NCBI GenBank assembly: GCA_036417435.1
Contig: JAZAQT010000880.1
Coordinates: 118,970-182,969 of the forward strand
From: Inia geoffrensis
Taxonomy: Eukaryota; Chordata; Mammalia; Artiodactyla; Iniidae
Direction of reading: 5' to 3'
Length of the DNA stretch: 64,000 bases
The position numbers and the translations under genes are program-made. The notes below the pieces were generated by a model. It was given only the letters and a program-made list of their open reading frames with translations. It did not search any database and was not told where the DNA came from. Of this stretch, positions 53,280-63,530 are shown one piece after another; position 1 is the first letter of the stretch; every line of letters starts with the position of its first letter.

Positions 53280-54235
53280 GGCCTTTCAGGCTGCTGATTT
53301 CCAGGTTTTTAGATACTGCCAGTATCCTGGCCAGATGTGGTGGTGGACCAAGCCCCTTGGTGACCGTAGTTTATCCTACCTGGTTAGCATTCTTGCGTTG
53401 TTCCTTTTCAAGTGGTCCCGGTTTTTGCACTAATACTCCAATGGCAATTCACCTTTCACCAGGAATGTAAAGGTCAAAGGGTTTAGCTAAATTAGGGAGT
53501 TCCAGGTCAAGGGTCTGAATTGACCGCTCTTTCCATTCTTGAAAGACCACTTCTGGATTCATTTAGCTGATTCAAAAGGATCATCATCTTTTCCTTTCAG
53601 TTTTTCATATAGAGGCCCAGCTATTAGACTGTAGTTTGGGATCCAGATGCAGCAAACCACAGCCTCCCCAGGAACTCCTAAGCTGTCTTGTACTTTTAGA
53701 AGGACTAAGGCTGCAAATGGTTTCTTCCCTTTCTTGGGATGGGCTTCTCAGACCTTCTGTGAGAATGAAGCCCAGGCAGGTCACCTTAGTGTGTGATATT
53801 TGAGCTTTTTCTTGGACAACTTCTATCCTATATTGGCTTGGTAGTTTAGAGGCCTCCTTAGTAGGGCTGGCAATCAGAATGGCGTCTGCATATTGAAGGA
53901 GGGTTTCCTTTTCCAGAGGTAGAACTTTTAGGTCTTTAGCTAAGCTTTCCCAAAGATGGTGTGGGAATTTTTGTACCCTTGGGGTGAGACGGCCCAGCAG
54001 TATTGTTTTTGTTGTATGTTGAGTCCTGCCACTCACAAGGCAAAATTTCTTGTGACTCTGGGACTAATGGAATACAAAAGAAGGCATCATTGAAGTCTAA
54101 TACAGAACACCAGGTCCTGGTGGTTGGTAGAATGACTAGCAGTGTGTAGGAATTAGGAACTACTGGAGGTATACCCTTGGTGGCATAACTGATTGTCCTG
54201 ACATCCTTTACTAGGTCCCCAGCAGCCCATTTGTC
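53280..54235 (-). pseudogene. Class I ERV pol relic (reverse transcriptase region)
   Basis: The minus strand encodes broken pieces of a gammaretrovirus-like reverse transcriptase and the start of its RNase H connection. A motif A-like 'DFNDAFF' lies near 54,077-54,100. An open stretch at 53,605-54,036 carries 'LLQYADAIL' at the catalytic motif C, where active enzymes have Y-x-D-D, so the second aspartate is lost (codons at 53,881-53,895). The same stretch continues into thumb-like sequence. A connection-like segment follows around 53,420-53,520 with an internal stop. The domains lie in different frames and are separated by stops, so no protein is made. It is an old viral relic inside the spacer. 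Confidence is good for ERV class I and low for the exact family. Confidence 0.75.
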
Positions 54236-54342
54236 TCTCGTGGTCAGGCCAATACCAGGATATGGAGCTCACCTGGGCAGGTACCCCACCCCCACCCCAG
54301 CCCATTGGGCTCTCATGGTCAGGCCCCTCCCAGGATACGGAG
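54225..54342. repeat. Degenerate 75-bp direct duplication
   Basis: A 43-bp segment starting 'gcccatt' and ending 'ccaggataYggag' occurs at 54,225-54,267 and again at 54,300-54,342 with several differences. It lies at the upstream edge of the pol relic and includes 'catggtcaggcc' or 'cgtggtcaggcc'. Confidence 0.65.
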
Positions 54343-55524
54343 GTACCGTGGCAGGGCTGGGCAAACAGGAACCGTGCACATAACCCTCATTGCAGAGCAA
54401 CCCCAGCTCACCTGTCTCTCAGAGCTGACACAGAACACCTCAGAGCAGGACTTGAACTAACAAACAGCAGCTCCGACATGTCTGTGACCATAGGCATCAC
54501 TCTGTAGGGCCTCCTTCTGCCTGGTCTTCCAGAGACTTCCACTGCACCCAGGGCACCAGGCTTCTGCCTCCAGCCACCACCCACCCCTCCTCTCCCTGAC
54601 TTCTGTGTTCCTTTCATTAGGAGAGGATTTTCTTGAAGTTGTCTCCCACTCATGGGCCAGATAAAATGACTAGAAAACAAACCATAGCTGCAGCCCCTTG
54701 TGTATCCAGACTTTCAAGAGCCTACACCTGTTCCTTCGAGCTGGCCGGTTCAGCAAGGTCAATTTTCTGCAACTGTGAGCCCCTGAGTAGTGAGGATTGG
54801 ATGACCTGTGCAGTCTGACCAATCCGGCCAGCCCTGCCCAGGTGTGCCTGTTTTGAGGTCAATATAAACACCGCTCCAGGCAGCAAGAGCCCCTGCAGCT
54901 CTGCCTGACACCATATTCTCTGCCCTGTCAGTAGTCTCGGGGCTGGGCTGGTGGGAGGGATTGAGAGGCCACGGCTTTGTGAGTTGCCTAGTGTGAGTTG
55001 GTCTCTGCTGGACTTTCTGCAGCAGTTTCCAGGCTGCCACCTGCTAAAGAAGAGGATGTGTCACCCATAACTGCTGCTGGAATTTTTCCCTGGGCCGAGG
55101 TGAGGAAGGAAAAAAGCAGTGGGAGCGGGACAGGAGGGGTTTCTCAGGCAGGGAAATGGAAAGCTTCCAGAAGAGCACCCAGGGCGAGGACCATCCTGGC
55201 TGGCCTTCAGGCACCAAGTCAGCCGGCATGCTGTCACTTTTGTGGCTCCATGGCCCTTCCTCTAGGCTTTCAAGTCCTTGCACATATTCAGGTATTTTAT
55301 CTGGGAAGGGTGGGAACAGTTCAGCAGCAACTGGCCTGTGGCTCAGCTCAAGTTTCCTCACAGAGGCCTCGGCACAGTCCCCCAGCTTTACAATGAGGAC
55401 ACTTGTTGCGTGGGGGCTGCTGGCTGAATGGGAGATGATTCCCCACCACTGACCAACTTCAGAATTGTTTACAACTGGAGCAAGTGCTCTGATACAGTTT
55501 TCCTCTGTGTAACTGGTGGGTTCT

Positions 55525-55530
<6 letters not shown>
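54343..55530. other. GC-rich unrecognised spacer DNA
   Basis: About 1.2 kb of GC-rich DNA unlike the satellite. No exon, RNA gene or repeat family is recognised. Overlapping open frames of 60-130 codons on both strands (for example 54,998-55,396 plus and 55,044-55,361 minus) lack recognisable domains and are expected by chance in GC-rich sequence. It contains a CCAAT/TATA pair, listed separately. Confidence 0.45.
54819..54868 (+). promoter_or_regulatory. CCAAT/TATA pair, promoter-like (tentative)
   Basis: CCAAT at 54,819-54,823 and TATAAA at 54,863-54,868, 40 bp apart, in GC-rich DNA. The spacing suits a pol II core promoter or an LTR promoter. There is no transcript evidence and no recognised gene downstream. 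Confidence 0.25.
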
Positions 55531-55555
<25 letters not shown>

Positions 55556-55557
55556 TT
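55531..55557. repeat. T27 homopolymer
   Basis: An uninterrupted run of 27 T. It could be the tail of a minus-strand retrotransposon insertion, but the DNA to its right (55,558-55,683) is not a family I recognise. Confidence 0.9.
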
Positions 55558-55683
55558 CATTTTGGGTTCTAGGTAGATTTTATTCCTCTTTTTGTTATTT
55601 ACAGATATAAGCATGGAAATAATGTATTCATATAAATACACGTATGTGAAGGGAAGAACCTTTTTTTCTGTTTTAAATTTTAA

Positions 55684-56392
55684 TTTTTTTTTTTTAAATT
55701 TTGAAATATATTTTAGTTTTTTATATAGAAGGTTTTTATTGGTTATCTATTTTATACATATAAATGTATACATGCCAATCTGAATCTCTCAATTCCTCCC
55801 ACCACCTACCCACCACAGCTTTTCCCACTTGATGTCCATATGTTTTTTCTCTACATCTGTTGTTCTATTTCTGCCTTGCAAACTGGTTCATCTGCACAAT
55901 TTTTCTAGGTTCCACATATATGCATTAATATACAATATTTGTTTTTCTCTTTCTGACATACTTCACTCTCTATGACAATCTCTATATCCATCGACATCTC
56001 TACAAATGATCCAATTTCATTCCTTCTTATGGCTGAGTAATATTCCATTTTATATATGTACCATCTCTTTATGCATTCGTGTGTCTGTGGACATTTATGT
56101 TGCTTCAATTACCTGGCTATTATAGTGATGCAATGAACTTTGTGGTGAAAGTCTCCTCTCGATTTATGGTTTTGTCTGGATATATGCTCAGTAGTGGGAT
56201 GGCTGGATCATATGGTAATTTATGGTTAGTTGTTAAGGAACCTCCATACTGTTCTCTATAGTGACTGTATCAATTTACATTCCCAACAATAGTGGAAGAG
56301 GTTTCTTTTTCTCCATACCATTTGAGCACTTGTTATTTGTAGAATTTCTGATAATGCCCATTCTAACAGGTGTGAGGTGATACCTCATTGTT
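55684..56392 (-). mobile_element. 5'-truncated L1 (3' end of ORF2 plus 3'UTR)
   Basis: A minus-strand L1 with its tail as a T12 run at 55,684-55,695, then the 3'UTR, then the end of ORF2 ('ggctgagtaatattccattt', 'ggctggatcatatggtaatt', 'ggtgtgaggtgatacctcat'). It stops abruptly at about 56,392 against satellite DNA, which is usual for 5' truncation. I found no clear target-site duplication. It is less decayed than the L1 part of the satellite monomer and covers the same L1 region. Confidence 0.9.
55905..56392 (-). pseudogene. L1 ORF2 C-terminal remnant
   Basis: The minus strand from 56,108 down to the stop at 55,905-55,907 encodes a recognisable L1 ORF2p C-terminus, including 'IYKMEYYSAIRRNEIGSF' and a final 'HICGT'. 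The frame is broken further upstream and the element is 5'-truncated, so no functional reverse transcriptase or endonuclease is present. Confidence 0.85.
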
Positions 56393-57991
56393 GAGTTTAT
56401 TTCTTTGAGCAAGGAGTAGGTCCTGTCTATTACATACTTGGCTTATGGAACGGCATTTGGGCTCATTTCAATCTCTGGTTTTATGCCGCACCCCAACTCA
56501 ACTTTCCCCTTAAACAAGCATAAAATTGTTTCCCAACTGTGAGACTCTGTCCTGTTTTGTAATTCAGTTCATATGTAGCCAAGCTTACATTCCCTTTATT
56601 ATTGATACCTTATAATAATTTTCTTTTTCTGTGTGGCTTAGTTCACTTAGAATCATTGTACCGAAATCCATTCATTTTGCTTTTACAGGCCTGATTACAT
56701 TGATATCATTGCTGAGTGATATTTCATTGTACGTAAGTAGCACAATGTCTTTATCCATTTTTTTTCTTACCAGGATATGTAAGTTATACTGTAGTTGAGG
56801 TTGCTGTAAACACAGCAGCCCTAAATATTGGGGTGGCTGTGTCTTCCTCGTTTAATTTTCCTAAGCTACAGGGCCATAAGTGGAAGTGCCCTAGGCTCTG
56901 TGGCTTTGATTTTTAGATGTTTGAGGAAACACCATACACTTCTCCAGAGTACCTGTTGGCAATTTACATCTCAACAATCATCATAACAAAGCTCCCTGTT
57001 ATCCATGGCCTGTCCTGCCTCTCTGGATTTTACACTTTGTTCAGACGACCCTTTTAAGCAGTGGGAAGTGAGACTTCATTGTAGTGTGGATTTCCATTGC
57101 CGGTTTCCTTGCTTGGCCAGAAAGGGCGTATGTGTTTCTTCCTGAATATATTCAGGATAAAAACGTATACACCCTTTTTGGCCAAGTGCATCATTGTCGA
57201 AGTGCTGCCTCTTTTCCTATGCTTTCAGAGCAATTCCAGTTTACTACGTGAAATTGGTTTCCTGCAATTCTGCCTAGCATTCAAGTCCTCTTCACAGCCT
57301 TACGTCAATATATTTTTGGATGAAAGTTCTCTTTATAACTGAAGGTTTGTGAATTACAGTGCCCTTAAGCTCCTTTTTTAAACTCGCTTTCTTGTGAGCT
57401 GGCCGCAAAATGGCAGAATTGCTTCAGGCACTAATCTGGTTCCAGCAAACCATGCTGAGCCTTTGGTGAATTATTTTTCCAGTTTGGAAATCAGAGTTCA
57501 ATGTGCCCGTCGAAACACGTAGAGTTAGTTGGTCATTGGTTCTCCCTATCACTGTTTGTCTTGTGCAGAAATTGCAAACTGTGCCAAACAGGAGGTTAAA
57601 GGCACGGACTCCCCAAGAGGTGCGAGTGTTAATAAAGCATCTGGAATGGCAAACGCGAGTACCAGCGTGTAAAACCTGAGATGTGTTTTAGAAACTTTTC
57701 CCGATCACATGTTGTATCACACTCTGCGTTTCCCATGCATATTTTAGCTGAAAGATGAATCCCTTAAATCTGGAGATTTGGGACCCATGGAATGGGTACC
57801 ATGGACTATTAAACAAATATTCGGCATTTGCTCACCAAACCTCTTCAATCCTATCAGCCGCAAGTGTCCTGCCTTATATCTCCCCCAGCTGTGGATGTAG
57901 ATGTGTTAAATCCAGGTTTCATCACAAGCCCTCAATGAATTATTTAAGAAATTCTCTCTATTACAAAGTCTTTGTGTTTCAGTTTTGAAAT
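56393..57991. repeat. Satellite monomer 31 (array B, start missing)
   Basis: Lacks about the first 144 bp of the monomer. Palindrome at 57113-57185 has several mismatches and one extra base ('caggataaaaacg'). Confidence 0.9.
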
Positions 57992-59734
57992 TTATTTTTA
58001 TAGTGGGATTTAGCTGATTTTCACTGCTGTGTTTATGCCACTGTACACACACATGATTCTCTTACAGACACCTATAAATACATGGGTTTTACGTTTCTTC
58101 ATAGTCAGGTATATTCTTATGCATTGAATACGGGGTGTTGAGTCCATTTCGTTCAGCAAGGAGTAGGTCTCTTCTGATATATATTTGGCTTATAAAAAAG
58201 TATCTGTACAAATTTCAACCTCTGGTTTTATGCAGCCTCCCAACCCACCATTCCCCTTAAGCAAGCAAAAGTTTATTTTCTAAATGTGAGACTCTGTTGT
58301 GTTTTGTAATACAGTTCATGTGTAGTCGTGTTTACATTCCTGATATTAGTGATATCTTATGATGTTTCTTTATCTGTGTAACTTATTTCACTTAGAATCA
58401 TCATACCTAAATCCACTCATTATGCTGCTACGGGCCTGATGACATTGATTTCACTGCTGCCTGACATTCCATTGTACGTAAGTAGCACAATTTCTATATC
58501 CATTTTTCTCTTTCTGAGCTATTGAAGTTGTACTGTAGTTGAGGTTCTTGTAAACAGAGCATTCCCAAATTTTAGGGTGGCTGTGGTTTTTGTTTAAATG
58601 TTCCTAAAATATAGGAACATAAGAGGAAGTGCCTTACGCTCTGTAGCTTGATTTTTTAGATGTTTCAGGAAACACCATACACTTCTCCAGAGTGGCTCTT
58701 GGCAATTTACATCCTGAACATCAGCATAACAAAGCTCCCTGTTCTCCATAGGTTGTCCTGCCTTTCTGGTTCATAGAATTTTTCAGAGGTCTGTTCTGAC
58801 CAGTGGGAAGAGAGACTTCATTGTAGTGTGGATATCCATTGCACGGTTGCTTGGTTGGCCAAAAAGGACGTACAAGTTTTTTCCTGAATATATTCAGGAA
58901 AAAAACGCATACACACTTTTTGGCCAAGTACATCAATGTTGAAGTTCTGCCTCTTTTCATATGCTTTAAATGCAATTCCAATGTACCTCGTGAAATCTGT
59001 TTCCTGCAATTGTGTCTGGCATTCAACTCATCTTCACAGCCTTATTTCAATATATTTTGGATGATAGTTGTCCTTTATAACTCTGCACGTTTGTGAAATA
59101 CAGTAGCCCTAAGCTCCTTTTTTCAAGTCACTTTCTTGTGACCTGGCCGCAAACCGCAGAATTGCTTCAGGCACTAAACTGGTTCCAGCACACCATGCAG
59201 AGCATTTGGTGATTTTTTCTTCCTGGTGGGAAATCAGAGTTCAATGTGTCCGTCCAAAGACATAGAGTTAGTCACTCATTGGTTCCCCTGATTCCTGTTC
59301 ATCTTCTGCAGAATTTGCAAGCTGTGAAAACAGGAGTTTAAAGACACTGACTCTCCAAGTGGGGAGAATGTTAGTAAAGTATGTGGAATGCTGAACCCGA
59401 GTACCAGGGAGCCAAAACTGAGATGAGTTTTAGAAACTTTGCCTGATTACATTGTGGACCATACTCTGCGTTTCCCATGCATATTTTAGCTGAATGATGA
59501 ATCCCTTAAACCTGGAGATTTGGGACCCATAGAATGTGTACCAAGCACTATTACATCAAAGTGTCTGCATTTTCTCAACAAATCTCACCAATTCTATCAA
59601 CCACAAGTGTCCAGCCTTACATCTCCCTCAGCTGCAGATGTAGTTGTGGTAAATCCAGGTTTCATCACAAGCCCTAAATGAATTATTTAAGAATTTCTCT
59701 CTATTGCACAGTCATTGTGTTTTGTTTTTGAAAT
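57992..59734. repeat. Satellite monomer 32 (array B)
   Basis: Palindrome at 58855-58927, one base longer than usual, with mismatches in both arms ('aaaggacgtacaag' left, 'catacacac' right). Confidence 0.92.
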
Positions 59735-61468
59735 TTATTTTTATAGTGGGATTTGTCTGATTTTCACTGCTGTGTTTATGGCACCGTACACACAGAGGAT
59801 TGTCTTACAGAAACATATAAATACATAGGTTTGAAGTTTCTTAGTAGTCAGTTATATTCCAAACCACTAAATAAGGGGTGTTGAGTCCATTTCGTTGAGC
59901 AAGGGGTAGGTCTTGTATAATACATATTGGCTTATAGAAAGGTATCTGTACTAATTTCAACCCCTGGTTTTATGCAGCCTCGCAATTCAATCTTCCCCTT
60001 AGGCAAGCATAGTTCCTTTTGTAAATGTGAGACTCTGTTCTGTTTTGTAATTCAGTTCATGTGTACCCATGTTTACATTCCCAGTACTACTGGAATCTTA
60101 TGATGTTTCTTTTTCTATGTGACTTATTTAACTTAGAAACATCATATGAAAATCAACTGATTTTGTTCCTATGGGCCAGATGACATGGATTTCATTGCTG
60201 AGTGATATTACATTGTACGTAAGTACCACAACAACTATATCCATTTTTCCCTTTCTGGGCTATTGAAGTTGTACCACAGAAAAGTTCTTGTAAAGAGAGC
60301 AGCCCCAACCTTTGGTGTGGCTGTGTCTTTTTTATTTAATTTTTCCTAATCTATAGGACCATAAATGGAAGTGCCCCAGGCTCTGTCACTTGGTTTTTTA
60401 TATGTTCCAGGAAACACCATACACTTCTGCAGTGTGGCTGGTGGCAACTTACATCCCGTACATTAACATAACAAGTCTGCCAGTTCTCCATGGCCTGTCC
60501 GGCCTATCTGGATTTTACACGTTTTTTGGGCTGCCCTTTTGAGCGGTGGGACGTGAGACTTCATTGTAGAGCAGATTTCCATTGCAGGCTTGCTGAGTTG
60601 GCCAAAAAGAGCGTATGTGTTTTTTTCCTGAATATATTCAGGAAAAAACGCATACGCCCTTTTTGGCCAAGTGCATAATTATCGAAGTGCTGCCCCTTTT
60701 CCTATGCTTTCAGAGCAATTCTAATCTACCACCTGATATCTCTTTTCTGCAATTCTGCCCTGTGTTCAAATCCTCTTCCCAGCCTTCCTTCAGTAAATTT
60801 TCGGATGACAGGGGTCATTTGTATATCTGCAGGATTGTGAATTACAGTGCCCCTAAGCTCCTTTGTTCAACTCGCTTTCTTGTGAGCTGACCGCAAAACT
60901 AAAGAATTGCTTCAGGCCCTAATCTGGTTCTGGCATGGCACACTGAGCCTTTGGTGAATTCTTCTTCCTGGTGGGAAATCAGAGTACAATGTGCCGTTCC
61001 AATCACATAGAGTTGGTCCCTCATTGGTTCTCCATATTACTGTTCATCTTCCACAGAAATTGCAAACTGTGCCAAACAAGAGGTTAAAGGCACTGATTCT
61101 CCAAGTGGGGAGAACGTCTGGAATGGTGAACCCGTGTATCAGAGGCTGAAAGCTGAGATGAGTTTTAGAAATTTTACCTGGTCACTTGTTGGACCATATT
61201 CTGGGTTTTCCATGCATATTTTAGATGAAGGATAAATCCCTTAAACCTGGAGATTTGGGAACTATGGAATAGGTAGCATGCACTATTACATGAAAGGGTC
61301 TGCTTTTGCTCACCCAACCTCAGCAATTCTATTGGCCCCAAGTGACCAACCTTATATCTCCCCCAACTGTGGATGTAGAGGTGGTAAATCCAAGTTTAAT
61401 GCAAGCCCTGAATGAATTATTTAAGAATTTCTCTCTATTTCACAGTTTTTGTGCTTTATTTTTAAAAT
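59735..61468. repeat. Satellite monomer 33 (array B)
   Basis: Palindrome at 60598-60670. The right arm is of consensus type; the left arm has 'aaagagcgtatgtg' and one extra T. A small deletion near 61110 removes the 'gttaataa' landmark. Confidence 0.92.
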
Positions 61469-63212
61469 TTATTTTTATAATGGGATTTAGATTATATTCA
61501 CTGCTGTGTTTATGCCATTTTACACACACATGATTCTCTTACGGAGACCTATAAGTATATGGGTTTTAAGTTTCTTCGTACTCAGGTATATTCCTAGACA
61601 TTGAATAAGGGGTGTTGAGTCCATTTCGTTGAGCAAAGAGTAGGTCTTGTCTAATATATATTTGGCTTATTGAACGGTATCTGTACTAATGTCAACCTCT
61701 GGTTTTATGCAGCCTCCCAGCTCACCTTTCCCCTTAAGCAAGCATAAGTTTCTTTTGTAAATGGGAGACTCTGTTGTGTTTTGTAATGCAGTTCATGCGT
61801 AGCCGTGTTTACATTCCCGGTATTAGTGATATCTTATGATGTTTCTTTTTCTGTGTGACTTATTTCACTTAGGACCATCATACCTAAATCCACTCATTTA
61901 TGCTGCTACTGTCCCGATGCCATTGATTTTATTGTTGAGTGATATTCCATTGTAGGTAAGTACCACAACTTCTATATCCATTTTTCTCTTTCTGGGTTAT
62001 TGAAGTTGTACCCTAGTCAACGTTCTCGTAAACAGAGCAACCCCCAACTTTAGTGTGGCTTTGTTTTTTTCATTTAAAATTTCCGAATCTATAGCACCAT
62101 AAATGGAAGTGCCGTAGGCTCTGTAGCTTGTTTTTTTATTTGTCCCAGGAAACACCATACACTTCTCCAGAGTGGCTGTTGGCAATTTACATCGCACTCA
62201 TCAGCATAACAAGGCGACTGGTTCTCCATGGCCTGTCTTGCCTCTCTGGATTTTACAATTTTTTCGGACGGCCCTTTTGAGCTGTGGGAAGTGACTTCAT
62301 TGTAGTGCGGATTTCCATTTCAGGCTTGCTGGTTGGCCAAAAAGGGCATTTGCGTTTTTTCCAGAATATATTCAGGAAAAAACGCATATGCCCTTTTTGG
62401 TCAAGTGCATCATTATCGAAGTGCTGCCTCTTTTCCTATGCTTTCAGAGCAATTCTTATCTACCACCTGATATCCGTTTTCTGCAATTTTGCCTCGTGTT
62501 CAATTACTCTTCACAGCCTTCCTTCAATAAATTTTTAGATGATAGGGGTCATTTGTAACTTTTAGGATTGTGAATTACAGTACCCCTAAGCTCCTTTGTT
62601 CAACTTGCTTTCTTGTTAGCTGACTGCGAAACCCAAGAATTGCTTCTGGCCCTAATTTGGTTCTGGCACGGCACACTGAGCCTTTGGTGAATTCTTATTA
62701 CTGGTGGGAAATCAGAGTACAATGTGCCCCTCCAAACACATAGAGTTATTCGCTCATTGGTTCTCCATATCCCTGTTCATCTTCCACAGAAATTGCTAAG
62801 TATACCAAACAAGAGGTTAAAGGCACTGACTCTCCAAGTGGGGAGAGTGTTAATAAAGCATCTGGAATGGCGAACCCAAGTACCAGGGGGTGAAAATTGA
62901 GATGAGTTTTAGAAATTTTGCCTGGTCACTTGTTGGACCATATTCTGGGTTTTTCATGCATATTTTAGCTGAAGGATTAATACCTTAAACCTGAAGATTT
63001 GGGACCTATAGAATGGGTACCATCCACTATTCCATGAAAGGGTCTGTATTCGCTCACCAAACCTCACCAATCCTATCAGCCCCAAGTGTCCAGCCTTATA
63101 TCTACCTCAGCTTTGGATGTAGAGGTGGTAAATCCAACTTTAATGTAAGCTCAGAATGAATAATTTAAGAATTTCTCTCTATTTCACAGTCTTTGTGTTT
63201 TGTTTTTAAAAT
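61469..63212. repeat. Satellite monomer 34 (array B)
   Basis: Palindrome at 62333-62404 is nearly intact; 'gggcatttgcg' on the left and 'catatgccc' on the right leave only a few mispairs. This is the last complete copy before the telomere-like satellite. Confidence 0.92.
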
Positions 63213-63530
63213 TTATCTTTATAATGGGCTTTAACTTATTTTCACTGCTGTGTTTATACCGTTGTACACACACATGATTTTCTTACGGAGACCTGTAAAT
63301 ATATGGGTTTTAAGTTTCTTCGTACTCAGGTATATTCCTAGGCCTTGAATAAAGGGTGTTGAATCCATTTGGTTGAGCAAGGAGTAGGTCTTGTCTAATA
63401 TATTCTTAGCTTATGGAATGGTATCTGTACTAATGTCAACCTCTGGTTTTATGCAGCCTCCCCACTCTCCTTTCCCCTTAAGCAAGCATAAGTTTCTTTT
63501 GTAAATGTGAGACTGTTGTGTTTTGTAATA
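63213..63530. repeat. Satellite monomer 35 (partial, cut at junction)
   Basis: About the first 318 bp of a monomer, ending after 'gttgtgttttgtaata', where other copies continue 'cagttcatgcgtagcc'. The next bases already belong to the TTAGGG-type satellite. Confidence 0.9.

Larger units (their letters stand above)
56393..63530. repeat. Satellite array B, diverged monomers of the same family
   Basis: Four diverged copies plus a partial fifth of the array A monomer, in the same orientation. Palindromes start at 57113, 58855, 60598 and 62333 (spacing about 1,740 bp). The array starts part-way into a monomer, at the segment ending in a 'ttgagcaaggagtagg' landmark, and stops abruptly at the telomere-like satellite near 63,530. 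The copies match the older edge monomers 27-30 better than the core, for example in having 'gacttcattgtag' where the core has 'gagttgcttgtag'. Confidence 0.93.

Noticed and set aside
55044..55396. Overlapping open frames of 105-132 codons on both strands in the GC-rich island
   Set aside because: Long frames on both strands at once are expected in GC-rich DNA; no domain, splice pattern or homology was recognised.
61620..61640. 'TTCGTTGAGCAAGGA' as a CENP-B box
   Set aside because: The required A and CGGG positions do not match; no monomer offers a full CENP-B motif.
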